A DNA stretch of 64,000 bases from Paenibacillus amylolyticus (GTDB lineage: Bacteria; Bacillota; Bacilli; Paenibacillales; Paenibacillaceae). The notes beneath the pieces were generated by a model that did not search any database, was not told the DNA's origin, and was given only the letters and a program-made list of their open reading frames with translations. Shown piece by piece: positions 46,133-55,425 of this stretch (the first letter of the stretch is position 1; each line of letters starts with the position of its first letter). The stretch lies in NCBI RefSeq assembly GCF_001570725.1, contig NZ_BCNV01000001.1, forward strand, positions 1,736,001 to 1,800,000, in the 5' to 3' direction. Position numbers and translations under genes: made by a program.

Positions 46133-46495
46133 ATGAAGCTCAGTTACGCGTCTCGTGTACTGGGCTTCATTTCTAAAGGCAGTGGCTCGCTTACTGAAGG
46201 AAATGGAGAGCCTGAACGGTTACCTTTGGACCCATCCAAACGTCGTATACTTTTGCAGATGAAGCTGGAGTCCGGGCTACTTCAAGATCATTTTGCTATT
46301 ATCAGGGATACGTTGTGTGCGAAAGACTATAGTTTGAAGCTGAATAATAATGACAGATCCATCCTTCATATGGCGAAAGAGATGCTGGTCAATGAGATCA
46401 TGCATGTGTTAAATACCGCTACCAAAGATGCTTCCACGTATGTGAAAGAGGATATGGAGAAGCGTCAGCTGGAGTTCAACGTTCATAGATCATGA
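46133..46495 (+). CDS. Hypothetical protein
   Basis: 120 residues, not recognised. It is soluble and helical, with a Lys/Glu-rich C-terminal half (HMAKEMLVNEIMHVLNTATK). It starts 18 bases after the pentapeptide-repeat gene. No good ribosome binding site precedes ATG 46133, so the true start may differ. Confidence 0.5.
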   Translation: MKLSYASRVLGFISKGSGSLTEGNGEPERLPLDPSKRRILLQMKLESGLLQDHFAIIRDTLCAKDYSLKLNNNDRSILHMAKEMLVNEIMHVLNTATKDASTYVKEDMEKRQLEFNVHRS

Positions 46496-46630
46496 TGAAA
46501 TTCAGGGATTATATTGGAATAATACAGGTTGAACGTTCAGTATGTAAAAGCAAGTTATACGGGGCAATATCTACGGAGAGAGCTTAGGAAAAGTCATGAT
46601 GCAATGAAAGATCATGTCCTTAACTAAAAA

Positions 46631-46676
46631 ATCGACACCAGGAAACCGCTTGATGAGCGGTTTTTTTGGTGTCGAT
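46631..46676. terminator. Strong two-way terminator
   Basis: AAACCGCT and AGCGGTTT form the inner stem with seven T, enclosed by ATCGACACCA and TGGTGTCGAT. It lies between convergent units. Confidence 0.8.
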
Positions 46677-46709
46677 TAGCTACGGTTACGGTACATTTAG
46701 ATCACAGGT

Positions 46710-46802
46710 TCAATCCTCTTCTTTGGATAACTTTCTAACGACCAGATAAATAAAAGTGATGCCGATTAATATAATAATTCCATTCGTTATTGGAAACCAC
46801 AT
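46710..46802 (-). CDS. 30-residue membrane protein behind the MFS gene
   Basis: ATG 46802 on the minus strand is preceded 8 nt upstream by GGAGGTGA (46818-46811), an excellent ribosome binding site. The product starts MWFPITNG, has one membrane helix of about 18 residues (IIILIGITFIYLVV) and a charged tail (RKLSKEED). It begins 42 bases after the MFS stop codon in the same direction, so is likely cotranscribed. Resembles in size the small helper proteins of bacterial transporters. Confidence 0.6.
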   Translation of the reverse strand: MWFPITNGIIILIGITFIYLVVRKLSKEED

Positions 46803-46844
46803 AACCGAATTCACCTCCACTTTTGAGAAGCAATATGTTTAGGT

Positions 46845-48350
46845 TTAACCTTCCGCAGTTTTATTTTTGGCTCGTTTCAACCGCACGGCAACCCAGCTCA
46901 TGATCAGAGCAGCAATAATCAGTAATATGGTCACACCTGCAATGACGACAAAGAAGGATTGGTCAAATGCAGCAAAGGCGGCATTTCTGAGCGATTCAGC
47001 AGACGCCGCAGGCAAGCTTTCGGCAGCGATAAGCGCTTCATCCAGACTGTCCTTCGCATTGGCTGGTACACTAATCCCCGCAGGAATCTTCATAGCGAGT
47101 GTGTAGAAAAGGGTAGACATGCTTCCGATGATGGCAATACCAGATGCTCCACCCAGCTCATAACCTACTTCCTCAATGGAAGCGGCCATACCCGCTTTGT
47201 GAGGTGGGGCATAACTCATAATGGAATGGGAAGCAGCGGTCATCCCTGATCCAAGACCTGCACCAAGCAATGCCAAACCATGAATCTGCCCGGTAAACCC
47301 TGCATTGAAATATATCAGGTACGTCCCCATGCCAAGAGCGGCGATGAAGAGGGATAAGCTTTTGATATAGACAACATCCACACGGTGCATAATGGCCCCC
47401 GTAACAGGTCCGGCAATGAGTGCTGCAACAGGTATGGATACGGTGAATAGTCCAGCTTGAAGCGGTGACATGCCTTCCACCAGCTGAAGCCGCTGAGTGA
47501 CCATATATTGCACCCCCATTTGTGCAAACAACCCAACCAGTGCGGTAATAAAGCCGGTACTGAATCTTGGGATTTTGAACAAGGACAGATCCAGAAGCGG
47601 GTTGGGACTGTTATTCTGACGGCGAATAAAGATGATCAGGGACAGAACACCGATCACAGCAGCAAGGATAGCAAGTGTGAGAGATCCTTCACGTCTTGTG
47701 AATTCCTTAATGGAATAGATAATTCCGACCATGGCTATCATGATCTGAATGGAACTGGTGAAATCCCACTTTTTCGACGAATCCCCCTGATGTTTAGGGA
47801 TTATTTTCAAGGCGAATATAAACGCGATAATGGCTATGGGCAGGTTAATCAGAAACACAGAGCCCCACCAGAAGTGTTGGAGGAGTAATCCGCCGACAAT
47901 TGGTCCCAGTCCTGCACCACCGGATGCAATGGAACCCCATATGCCGATCGCTAGTGCGAGTTCTCGTTCATTCGTAAACGTAACCCGGATGATCGACAAT
48001 GTCGCTGGCATCATCATGGATGCGCCTACGGCAAGAAGAATTCTGCTCATGACCAGCACAGCTGGTACTGGAGAAAAGGCAGCAACAAGGGAAGCGGCAG
48101 AAAAGACGAGCAATCCCAGGGTGAATATTTTTTTATGACCAAGACGGTCCCCGAGCGTTCCCATAGCAGGCAGCAAACCCGCCATGACAAGGGAGTACCC
48201 GTTCAGAATCCATAATTTCTCCGAAGCTGATGCACCGAGATCATGGGTCAAGCTGGGTAAAGCCGTGTACAGGATGGTCATATCCATCACAATGAGTAAT
48301 AGTGCACTTGAGACAATAACAAGAATCATCCAACGTTTGAATTTTGACAT
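46845..48350 (-). CDS. MFS drug exporter, DHA2 (14-helix) type
   Basis: 501 residues, about 14 membrane helices. MDMTILYTALPSLTHDL, the motif A-like GTLGDRLGHKKIF and motif C-like stretch match EmrB/QacA/SmvA exporters driven by proton motive force. ATG 48350 has GGAGGG upstream; the longer frame to 48416 would include the promoter. A MerR/GyrI-type regulator is divergent and a dyad lies in this promoter. Confidence 0.9.
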   Translation of the reverse strand: MSKFKRWMILVIVSSALLLIVMDMTILYTALPSLTHDLGASASEKLWILNGYSLVMAGLLPAMGTLGDRLGHKKIFTLGLLVFSAASLVAAFSPVPAVLVMSRILLAVGASMMMPATLSIIRVTFTNERELALAIGIWGSIASGGAGLGPIVGGLLLQHFWWGSVFLINLPIAIIAFIFALKIIPKHQGDSSKKWDFTSSIQIMIAMVGIIYSIKEFTRREGSLTLAILAAVIGVLSLIIFIRRQNNSPNPLLDLSLFKIPRFSTGFITALVGLFAQMGVQYMVTQRLQLVEGMSPLQAGLFTVSIPVAALIAGPVTGAIMHRVDVVYIKSLSLFIAALGMGTYLIYFNAGFTGQIHGLALLGAGLGSGMTAASHSIMSYAPPHKAGMAASIEEVGYELGGASGIAIIGSMSTLFYTLAMKIPAGISVPANAKDSLDEALIAAESLPAASAESLRNAAFAAFDQSFFVVIAGVTILLIIAALIMSWVAVRLKRAKNKTAEG

Positions 48351-48387
48351 GTTTCCCTCCGACGATATGAATAACTTACAATCCCAG

Positions 48388-48416
48388 ACTAAACTATCGG
48401 GTAACCCTATAGTCAA
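48388..48416 (-). promoter_or_regulatory. MerR-type promoter of the MFS exporter
   Basis: On the minus strand TTGACT and TTTAGT are separated by 17 nt. The near-perfect dyad CTATAGGGTTACCCGATAG (48412-48394) fills the spacer, as in promoters twisted open by MerR-family activators. Confidence 0.6.
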
Positions 48417-48489
48417 ACTTTTCTTTGCATACTATAATGCATCTATATTGATAAAACTTAGACCACATATGTACATGGAGGGCCCAAAG

Positions 48490-49347
48490 ATGGCTGGACA
48501 TCACGCACAACACTTTACCACCAGTGAATTTGCCAAGGTCTGCGGAGTGACCAAACATACCTTGTTTCATTATGACGAAATTGGGCTGTTAAAGCCTGAA
48601 TATACCAATGACAAGGGCTACCGCTATTATGGTGTGCAACAAACGTATGTGTTGGATGTCATACATGTGCTGAAGAAAGCAGGAAGCTCACTCCAAGAGA
48701 TTAAGTCGTTTATTCAAAACCAGAATACGCCATTGTTAATCGAGCTGTTTGAACAGAAATTAAAGGCACTTGAGCTGGAGCAACAACGAATCAAACGTAT
48801 GCAAAAGCTGCTAAGTGGTGCCATTGAAATGACGAAACAAGCCACGGATGCTAAGCATGAAGGACTGAATATTGAACAATGTGAGCTGGAGTATTTTATT
48901 GCTGTTCAACTGGAGCAAGGGGATGGGGATAAGGAATTCTCCCGTAAGTTCACTGAATATCGCAGTCATTGTGATGAGAAGATGATCGACTATGAGTTTC
49001 CGGTATGGACGATCTTACGTCAGGAGCACTTTGAAGCAGGAGAATACTATCCGGATTACTTTGGCAACCAAATAAAAGCTCCCATTTCAGGGCAAACGAT
49101 ATTGATGAAGCCTAAAGGGATGTATGCCGTCATGAATCATCGGGGTTCATATGAAAGCATGCCAGAGACGTATTCCATCATGAAAGAGGATATAGAAAGA
49201 GAAGGACTACGAGTCTGCGGACATGTGTACGCACTGGATCTGCTCAGTTATTTTGCAGAAAGTAATCCCGACGAGTATCTCATCAAGATTTATGTAGAGG
49301 TGTGTAAGGCTGATAACACAAGCAAAAAACAGAATGACTTGATTTAG
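48490..49347 (+). CDS. MerR-family regulator with GyrI-like drug-binding domain
   Basis: 285 residues. The MerR winged helix (FTTSEFAKVCGVTKHTLFHYDEIGLLKPEYTN region) is followed by a coiled-coil linker and a C-terminal GyrI-like effector domain, as in BmrR. ATG 48490 follows GGAGGG at 7 nt. It is divergent from a multidrug-type exporter and presumably activates it when a drug binds. Confidence 0.88.
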   Translation: MAGHHAQHFTTSEFAKVCGVTKHTLFHYDEIGLLKPEYTNDKGYRYYGVQQTYVLDVIHVLKKAGSSLQEIKSFIQNQNTPLLIELFEQKLKALELEQQRIKRMQKLLSGAIEMTKQATDAKHEGLNIEQCELEYFIAVQLEQGDGDKEFSRKFTEYRSHCDEKMIDYEFPVWTILRQEHFEAGEYYPDYFGNQIKAPISGQTILMKPKGMYAVMNHRGSYESMPETYSIMKEDIEREGLRVCGHVYALDLLSYFAESNPDEYLIKIYVEVCKADNTSKKQNDLI

Positions 49348-49358
49348 GAGGATATTTT

Positions 49359-49895
49359 TTGGAATTAATTAAAGCATATGATGTGGATCTAAGTGAAGAA
49401 TGGTCAGCACTTCTTCAAGAATTACTTGTAGCCAGTTTTCCAGAGGTTTATCCGAAGGACAGATTGTTTTTCAAGCAAATACCACAGGGCAGAGTGCTGG
49501 CATTTAACCCGGATAACCAATTAGTTGGGCATGTAGGACTAGATTACAGGATGATGAATTTAAATGGAAAACCCATAAGAGTGTTGGGGATAATCGATTT
49601 GTGTGTTTCTCCTGCTATTCGCTCTCAAGGAATCGCGTCATTGTTAATTTCCGAAGTGGATAGGATGGCCAAAGGGCGTGTTGATTTTGTCCTTTTATTT
49701 GCGGATCATGAGGGATTGTATAGCAAAAATGGATTTAAAACGGTAAGTAACATATGTAAGTGGTTGAAAATTGATCATGAAACCTTAACCTCAATTGGAG
49801 TTGGAACTCAAAAGGTAGAGGGGTTAATGATTAAAGAAGTCGGAACCCTGCCATGGGAAGAAGGAGAACTCGATTTTTTAGGATATTTATATTAA
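49359..49895 (+). CDS. GNAT-family N-acetyltransferase
   Basis: 178 residues. VSPAIRSQGIASLLISEV is the acetyl-CoA pyrophosphate-binding loop, and GLYSKNGF the usual C-terminal piece. TTG 49359 with AGGAGG 6-7 nt upstream, only 11 bases after the MerR gene, so it may be in the same drug-response unit. Confidence 0.78.
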   Translation: MELIKAYDVDLSEEWSALLQELLVASFPEVYPKDRLFFKQIPQGRVLAFNPDNQLVGHVGLDYRMMNLNGKPIRVLGIIDLCVSPAIRSQGIASLLISEVDRMAKGRVDFVLLFADHEGLYSKNGFKTVSNICKWLKIDHETLTSIGVGTQKVEGLMIKEVGTLPWEEGELDFLGYLY

Positions 49896-50006
49896 TCAAG
49901 GTGGGTTATAAGATGAGGTTTTATCTGATTGAGCGCCTTGACCCATGTTGTATTCCATGTTAAGTTTTCTGTATTAAATTTTGAGCTTTCAAAGGGGGAT
50001 AGAGTC

Positions 50007-50120
50007 ATGACTGAATTAGAGGTTGTAGATGTTTATGTGGACCTGTCAACGAACATGAACAGTGGCATGGTTCACAATATTACTAATCAGAATCCGACAC
50101 GTTATCCCGTCTATGCATAG
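50007..50120 (+). CDS. Small hypothetical protein (37 residues)
   Basis: ATG 50007 follows AAAGGGGG at 8 nt. The product is acidic at the start (MTELEVVDVYVDLS) and Asn/Thr-rich later; no signal peptide or membrane helix. Not recognised. It lies between an acetyltransferase and the ABC-F gene. Confidence 0.4.
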   Translation: MTELEVVDVYVDLSTNMNSGMVHNITNQNPTRYPVYA

Positions 50121-50280
50121 ATCTACTTGGCGCTGAATGTTATATCGTCAGGTTTCTTTATCGTATAAGCGATCTAAATTCTGATTATGTTCAAATATTA
50201 AAGTGAGGGAATCCATGCCATGTTCGATGGTGAAATCCCGTCAATTTACTTTTATATTTCACATAAAAAGGATGATCTAT

Positions 50281-51759
50281 ATGTCTTTAATCAATGTTAC
50301 CAACCTGACCTTTGCCTATGAAGGCAGTTACGATAATATATTTGAAAATGTTAGCTTCCAGTTGGACTCCGATTGGAAATTGGGTTTTACCGGAAGGAAC
50401 GGTAGAGGCAAAACAACCTTCCTCAATCTGTTACTCGGTAAATATGAATACAGCGGACAGATCTCGGCGAATGTTAGCTTTGAATACTTTCCTTTCCAGG
50501 TACAGAATAAGGGAGCCATGACCCTCGATGTCATCGGCGAGATTCATCCTGAATATCTGCATTGGCAAGTTGTGCGCGAGCTTAATCTGTTGAAGGTGTC
50601 AGAAGATGTGCTGTATCGGCCTTTCGAGACCTTATCCAATGGAGAACAAACGAAGGTGATGCTGGCCGCCTTGTTCCTGAAGGATAATCGGTTTTTGCTC
50701 ATTGATGAACCGACCAATCACCTTGATCTTCATGCGAGACAACTCGTCAGCAATTATCTTCGCAGTAAGCATGGATTTATTTTGGTATCACACGATCGCT
50801 CCTTTTTGGATCACAGCGTGGACCATATCCTTTCCATCAATAAGAGTAACATCGAGATTCAGCAAGGGAATTTCTCTGCTTGGTGGGAAAATAAAAGAAG
50901 GCAAGATCAGTTTGAACTTGCGAGTAATGAGAAATTAATCAAGGATATCAAGCGTTTATCCGATTCAGCCAAACGGACCGGTGGATGGTCGCATGAAGTT
51001 GAAAAAACCAAAAATGGTACGAGAAATTCCGGTTCCAAGGTGGATAAAGGATATATTGGGCACAAGGCTGCCAAAATGATGAAACGTTCCAAAAATATCG
51101 AACAAAGGCAGCAATCTGCGATTCAAGAGAAATCCAAACTTCTCAAAAATATCGAGAGTGCAGAACGTCTACAGATTCATCAGCTGGATTTTCACAAGCA
51201 GGAACTTGTCGAATTGGAGCATGTGTCGATATCATACGGGTCTAATGTTGTATGTAAGGATATCAGCTTCACGGTTGAAAAAGGGGATCGAATTGCCCTG
51301 TACGGTAAAAATGGATCTGGCAAATCAAGCATCCTTAAACTGATCTGTGATGAAGCTATCCCTTATACAGGTCTTTTCCGAAAGGATCATCAGCTTAAAA
51401 TCTCGTATGTGTCGCAGGACACGTCCGATCTAGGAGGACATTTATCCGAGTATGCGGCCACACAGGGGATTGATGAGAGCTTGTTTAAATCGATACTCCG
51501 AAAGTTGGATTTTACGAGACTACAATTGGAGAAAGATATCTCAACGTTTAGTGCTGGTCAAAAAAAGAAAGTGCTCATAGCCAAAAGCCTTAGTGAGAAA
51601 GCCCATTTGCACATATGGGATGAACCACTCAATTTTATAGATGTCATTTCACGTATGCAGATCGAAGATCTGCTGCTGGAATACTCGCCAACCCTGCTTT
51701 TTGTAGAGCACGATAGTGAATTTTGTGCGAATATTGCAACGAGAATTATCGAATTGTAA
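50281..51759 (+). CDS. ABC-F protein, Lsa/Vml type (antibiotic-resistance class)
   Basis: 492 residues with two ABC domains and no membrane helix. Domain 1: Walker A GRNGRGKTT, signature LSNGEQTKV, Walker B LLIDEPTNHLD. Domain 2: GKNGSGKSS, FSAGQKKKV, HIWDEPLNF. A basic linker lies between. The N-terminus MSLINVTNLTFAYEGSYDNI is characteristic of the Lsa group, which protects ribosomes from lincosamides, streptogramin A and pleuromutilins. ATG 50281 matches that group's start; an upstream in-frame ATG at 50218 with GTGAGGGA is also possible and may mark a regulatory leader. Confidence 0.87.
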   Translation: MSLINVTNLTFAYEGSYDNIFENVSFQLDSDWKLGFTGRNGRGKTTFLNLLLGKYEYSGQISANVSFEYFPFQVQNKGAMTLDVIGEIHPEYLHWQVVRELNLLKVSEDVLYRPFETLSNGEQTKVMLAALFLKDNRFLLIDEPTNHLDLHARQLVSNYLRSKHGFILVSHDRSFLDHSVDHILSINKSNIEIQQGNFSAWWENKRRQDQFELASNEKLIKDIKRLSDSAKRTGGWSHEVEKTKNGTRNSGSKVDKGYIGHKAAKMMKRSKNIEQRQQSAIQEKSKLLKNIESAERLQIHQLDFHKQELVELEHVSISYGSNVVCKDISFTVEKGDRIALYGKNGSGKSSILKLICDEAIPYTGLFRKDHQLKISYVSQDTSDLGGHLSEYAATQGIDESLFKSILRKLDFTRLQLEKDISTFSAGQKKKVLIAKSLSEKAHLHIWDEPLNFIDVISRMQIEDLLLEYSPTLLFVEHDSEFCANIATRIIEL

Positions 51760-51788
51760 GCAACGGACAAGATATAAGATGACCATGT

Positions 51789-51814
51789 TAAAAGCCGCCA
51801 AATGGCGGCTTTTA
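51789..51814. terminator. Terminator of the ABC-F gene
   Basis: TAAAAGCCGCCA and TGGCGGCTTTTA form a near-perfect 12-bp hairpin with a short T-run. Confidence 0.75.
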
Positions 51815-51967
51815 AGCTTGATATTTACATTACATATATAAGAGGTAACATATTACCTTCAAAATGCGATATCGTGAGAATATATGCTATAATTTTATAA
51901 TCTCATCCAATCATTTGATGGATGACTAGATCAATTGTAGACTAATTCGCCAAGAGGTGTACTACCA

Positions 51968-52534
51968 ATGAAAAAGGAAATGACAACAATTAAACAAACC
52001 AGGCTACATTCCATTCTGGACGAGGCCACCAAATTGCTGATTGAAAAACCGAATGCTTCTATGAATGAGATTGCAGAATCTGCAAAAATCGGGATCGCTA
52101 CGTTACATCGATATGTGGAAAGTCGCGAACAGCTTATGGTATATCTGGGATTACGCGCAATCGAGGTGGTCAGTGAGACCATGAAAGGAATCCAACTGGA
52201 TGAGGAGCATTGTGAAAAGTACATACCCGAACTGATTGAAGCGCTGATTCCATTAGGCGACAAAATTTATTTTTTGGCTCATGACACCACCATTAACTAT
52301 AATCCCGAGATTGAGGGAGCCGATCTGAAACTGAGAGAACCGGTACTGCATGCAGTCGGTCTGTTACAACAGAAAGGTTATTTCCGCTCCGATCTCGATA
52401 AAACCTGGATTGTTGATGTGCTGTATTCCATCATGTTCCTGACGTGGCAGCAGGTTGTAAGTGGTCATATCGCGAGAAAAGCAGCCCCTGCGCTTGTGGT
52501 AGATACGTTTTATCATGGATTTAAGCAGCGTTAG
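51968..52534 (+). CDS. TetR-family regulator
   Basis: 188 residues. The helix-turn-helix SMNEIAESAKIGIATLHRYVESREQLM is followed by a helical ligand-binding domain. AAGAGGTG precedes ATG 51968. No obvious target gene is adjacent; it is a single unit between two terminators. Confidence 0.85.
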   Translation: MKKEMTTIKQTRLHSILDEATKLLIEKPNASMNEIAESAKIGIATLHRYVESREQLMVYLGLRAIEVVSETMKGIQLDEEHCEKYIPELIEALIPLGDKIYFLAHDTTINYNPEIEGADLKLREPVLHAVGLLQQKGYFRSDLDKTWIVDVLYSIMFLTWQQVVSGHIARKAAPALVVDTFYHGFKQR

Positions 52535-52577
52535 TCAAGGACCATTCAACGAAAAATAATCAATTTTTACTACGAAA

Positions 52578-52637
52578 GCACGCCTAAACCGTCAACCGTA
52601 TCGTGTGATACGCAGACTCTTTGGGGGTGTTTTTTTG
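52578..52637 (+). terminator. Terminator of the TetR gene
   Basis: GCACGCCTAAA pairs with TTTGGGGGTGT (10 of 11) around an inner hairpin GTATC/GATAC, followed by seven T. Confidence 0.65.
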
Positions 52638-52884
52638 CGTTCACAACAGCGTTTCTCCGTGCGCAAGCATCAAAGACTTGCATTTTTTACATATTCAAAT
52701 ATTAACAGAGTTCAGAATTTAAGATTTCAAGTTTACAAAAAATGATATAAATTTCTAGTAGATTCAAATCATTACCAAATAAAGACAAAATATTCAAACG
52801 AGGGGGCCGGGCAGAAACACCTGCAATTGTGTACTTCGAATCAGCTTATGTACTCATTCCATCAACCCAATCAGGAGGGATTCC
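52638..52884. other. AT-rich leader region of the GT2/aminotransferase operon
   Basis: 247 bases without a gene. TATAAA near 52745 is a possible -10 box but no convincing -35 was found. GCAG/CTGC near 52813 is a weak hairpin. AGGAGGG before ATG 52885 is the ribosome binding site. Confidence 0.4.
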
Positions 52885-54039
52885 ATGCTTTACACCATTA
52901 TTGTGCCAGTCAACCAGGACTATAACATTTTGAACCTGTTCACAGATTCGTTGCTCCGGACGGTAAGCCCATCCACTCAGATTATTTTCATCAACGATGG
53001 TTCCGGTTCAGCAGTCTTTCAACATCTGGATAAACTGAAGCAAGAAGTCAGAGAAGGTGTGACCATCGAGATTCTTCAGCATGATTTTCCACTCGGTTGC
53101 GCCGTGTCGATTAATAGCGCACTCAGTCTTGCCAAGGGAGAGTACATTTTCTTCCTGGATTCCGACACCATTCTTCAACCGAACTGGCAACCAATGATGA
53201 AAGAGACACTGGATAGCGATATTACGATCGGCATGATTGGAGGCGTTCTGTTGTATCCGCAAACCGGAGGTGTGCAGCACTGCGGCATTGCTTTTGCGGA
53301 CACCATCGGCCGACACCTGTTCCTGAACGCATCCCCTGATGATATCCCGAAAGAAACCTTCTCCGTTCAACTGGTGGTGTTCGCCATGTTCGGCATGAAG
53401 CGGGAGGTCTACGAGACCATCGGCAACCTCGATGAGAAGTTCTTTAATGGGTACGAGGATTTTGATTATCAGATGCGGGCACGAGCTGCCGGATACGATA
53501 CGGTCATTAACCCGAATATTCAAGCATATCACTGGGAACGCAGCAGCGGGATTCACCGCAACTTCAACCGCAAGAACAATCTCGCACGCTTCTGGAAAAA
53601 GTGGGGCGCTCAAATCGAAGCTGATGTGTGGCCTTTCGTTTTCAGTCATCTAAAAGCACAGCTTGAAAGCCAAGAGGAATACCAGCATCTGCCGATTGTC
53701 GGCATTGACCTTGCCGAGGTTCGCAGTGATGCGGATACATTCTGGACCAAGCTGGAGGAAGCTGACTTTGCATCGGTTGCCGAAGTACGTGACTATTCCA
53801 ACCGCTTCAATTCCAACGGAGCCATTTGGCTGCCGCAGGTACTGGGTAAGGAACTGATTCATAGTGAGAACCGATTACTGTTTTTGGTGGACAATTTCGC
53901 CCGTCTGCTGGAGAACCGCTACTGGATTGAGATGAGACATGCTCATCGAGCCAAGGATCTGATCATCGATCTGTATGGCAATGTCATCACGATGGATCGC
54001 ATATACGATGGATGCTGGCCTGGAACCAAAGTTCGGTAA
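52885..54039 (+). CDS. GT2 glycosyltransferase with C-terminal extension
   Basis: 384 residues. The GT-A start YTIIVPVNQDYNILNLF, the DxD in FFLDSDTILQ and NGYEDFDYQMRARAAGY match family 2 (rhamnosyltransferase-like) enzymes. The last 130 residues (from about 255) form an extra domain not recognised, rich in charged helix. No membrane helix. It is the first gene of a six-gene run with an aminotransferase, a dehydrogenase, an MFS protein and a HAD phosphatase. Confidence 0.82.
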   Translation: MLYTIIVPVNQDYNILNLFTDSLLRTVSPSTQIIFINDGSGSAVFQHLDKLKQEVREGVTIEILQHDFPLGCAVSINSALSLAKGEYIFFLDSDTILQPNWQPMMKETLDSDITIGMIGGVLLYPQTGGVQHCGIAFADTIGRHLFLNASPDDIPKETFSVQLVVFAMFGMKREVYETIGNLDEKFFNGYEDFDYQMRARAAGYDTVINPNIQAYHWERSSGIHRNFNRKNNLARFWKKWGAQIEADVWPFVFSHLKAQLESQEEYQHLPIVGIDLAEVRSDADTFWTKLEEADFASVAEVRDYSNRFNSNGAIWLPQVLGKELIHSENRLLFLVDNFARLLENRYWIEMRHAHRAKDLIIDLYGNVITMDRIYDGCWPGTKVR

Positions 54040-54076
54040 TTCACTCACAACGAAAATAAACAGGGAGGTACTTAAG

Positions 54077-55384
54077 GTGAACGAAAAAGAGAGCACGCTC
54101 GATCGTGCCGTACGATTTACCCGCAATCTGGAGTGGTTGGAACAAGTCGAAAAGGTAATTCCGAGCGGATGCAGCACTTTAGCCAAAGCACCTGAACGTT
54201 TATTTCCGGGGCATACCCCCGTATGTTGTGCAGAGGCTTACAATTCCCGATTCACAGATATCGACGGTAATGAATGGCTGGATTGCGAAATGGCCATGGG
54301 TACGGCATCATGGGGCCATGCCAGACATGAAGTTCAATTAACCGTCATTCATCAATTGAAAAAAGGGACAAGCTTTTCGGTTCCGGCTGACATCGAGCTT
54401 GAATGTGCGGAGTTAATTCTGGAGCGGTTCGAGGGTCGTTATCCGTCGCTGCGCTTCACCAAGAGTGGTGCCGATGCAGTGAGTGGAGCTGTACGTCTGG
54501 CCCGTGCTGCAAGTGGCAAAAGCAAGGTGATTGCGACGGCTTATCACGGGTGGCATGATTGGTCCGCCTATGGTTATTATGGTGGGCAAACGAAAGAACG
54601 TGGTATCCCGGTGGATATCGAGCGTTCAACGATCTGGGTCAACAAACCTACTGCGGAGCGAATTGAGGCCCAGATTACCTCATCTCCCGAGGATATCGCA
54701 TGTATTGTTCTGTGTCCCAACGAGTGGAAACGAGAGGCGCTGGAGGAAGTAGTAAACCTATGCCGGTCTCTGGACATCATTATCATTTTCGATGAGGTCA
54801 CTTCCGGTATTCGAATGGGCAAACAGGCTACAGCAGGAGAATATGACATCTGGCCTGATCTACTCTGCATCTCCAAAGGTATGGCAAACGGTTTACCGCT
54901 TGCAGCGGTTTTGGGGCCTGAGCACTTGATGTCTCTGTCGGGACAGGTCCGATTCAGTAATGCCCATTCCAGCGAAACAACAGCGCTCGCGGCAGCCATT
55001 GCCTGTGAACGATTAATGAAAAATGCGAAAGTATGGCCGACCTGGCGTGATCCGGCAACCCGGATCATGGATCGTCTGGAATCTGAACTTGTGTTACTCG
55101 GATTGACGGATCAATTGGAAGTAAGGGGGACGTATGCAAGCTTCTGCATTCAATCCCTGGCCGAGGATAACTTCCAAACCGATCCTTTCCGTGAGTTCAT
55201 GGTGAAGAAGATGGCTCACTTCGGCATTTTCACCAAAGGTTACTTTATTTTCTCGGATGCCCATACACGGGAAGAATTGTTGTGGGTCGAGGAAGCGCTG
55301 TTACAGATCCTGTCAGACTGGAAAGAGATTCAGAAGCAGGAACATCTTCATTCCATGCAACTTTCGAAAACGTTTGAAGCTTAA
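54077..55384 (+). CDS. Class III aminotransferase, glutamate-1-semialdehyde-aminomutase type
   Basis: 435 residues. PLP-binding Lys267 lies in CISKGMANGLPLAAVLG, with IIFDEVTSGIRMG before it as the cofactor Asp region. The N-terminus (VIPSGCSTLAKAPERLFPGHTP) resembles GSAM-type enzymes, some of which aminate sugars or carriers rather than glutamate semialdehyde. No haem-biosynthesis gene is near, so it is not an ordinary hemL. GTG 54077 follows GGGAGGT. Part of the putative amino-/azasugar operon. Confidence 0.87.
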   Translation: MNEKESTLDRAVRFTRNLEWLEQVEKVIPSGCSTLAKAPERLFPGHTPVCCAEAYNSRFTDIDGNEWLDCEMAMGTASWGHARHEVQLTVIHQLKKGTSFSVPADIELECAELILERFEGRYPSLRFTKSGADAVSGAVRLARAASGKSKVIATAYHGWHDWSAYGYYGGQTKERGIPVDIERSTIWVNKPTAERIEAQITSSPEDIACIVLCPNEWKREALEEVVNLCRSLDIIIIFDEVTSGIRMGKQATAGEYDIWPDLLCISKGMANGLPLAAVLGPEHLMSLSGQVRFSNAHSSETTALAAAIACERLMKNAKVWPTWRDPATRIMDRLESELVLLGLTDQLEVRGTYASFCIQSLAEDNFQTDPFREFMVKKMAHFGIFTKGYFIFSDAHTREELLWVEEALLQILSDWKEIQKQEHLHSMQLSKTFEA

Positions 55385-55425
55385 TCCATAGATCATAATC
55401 GATAATCGACTAGGAGGAATTTTCA

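Noticed and set aside
54077..55384. Reading the class III aminotransferase as haem-pathway hemL
   Set aside because: No tetrapyrrole genes are adjacent and it sits in an operon with a polyol dehydrogenase, a phosphatase, a glycosyltransferase and an exporter.
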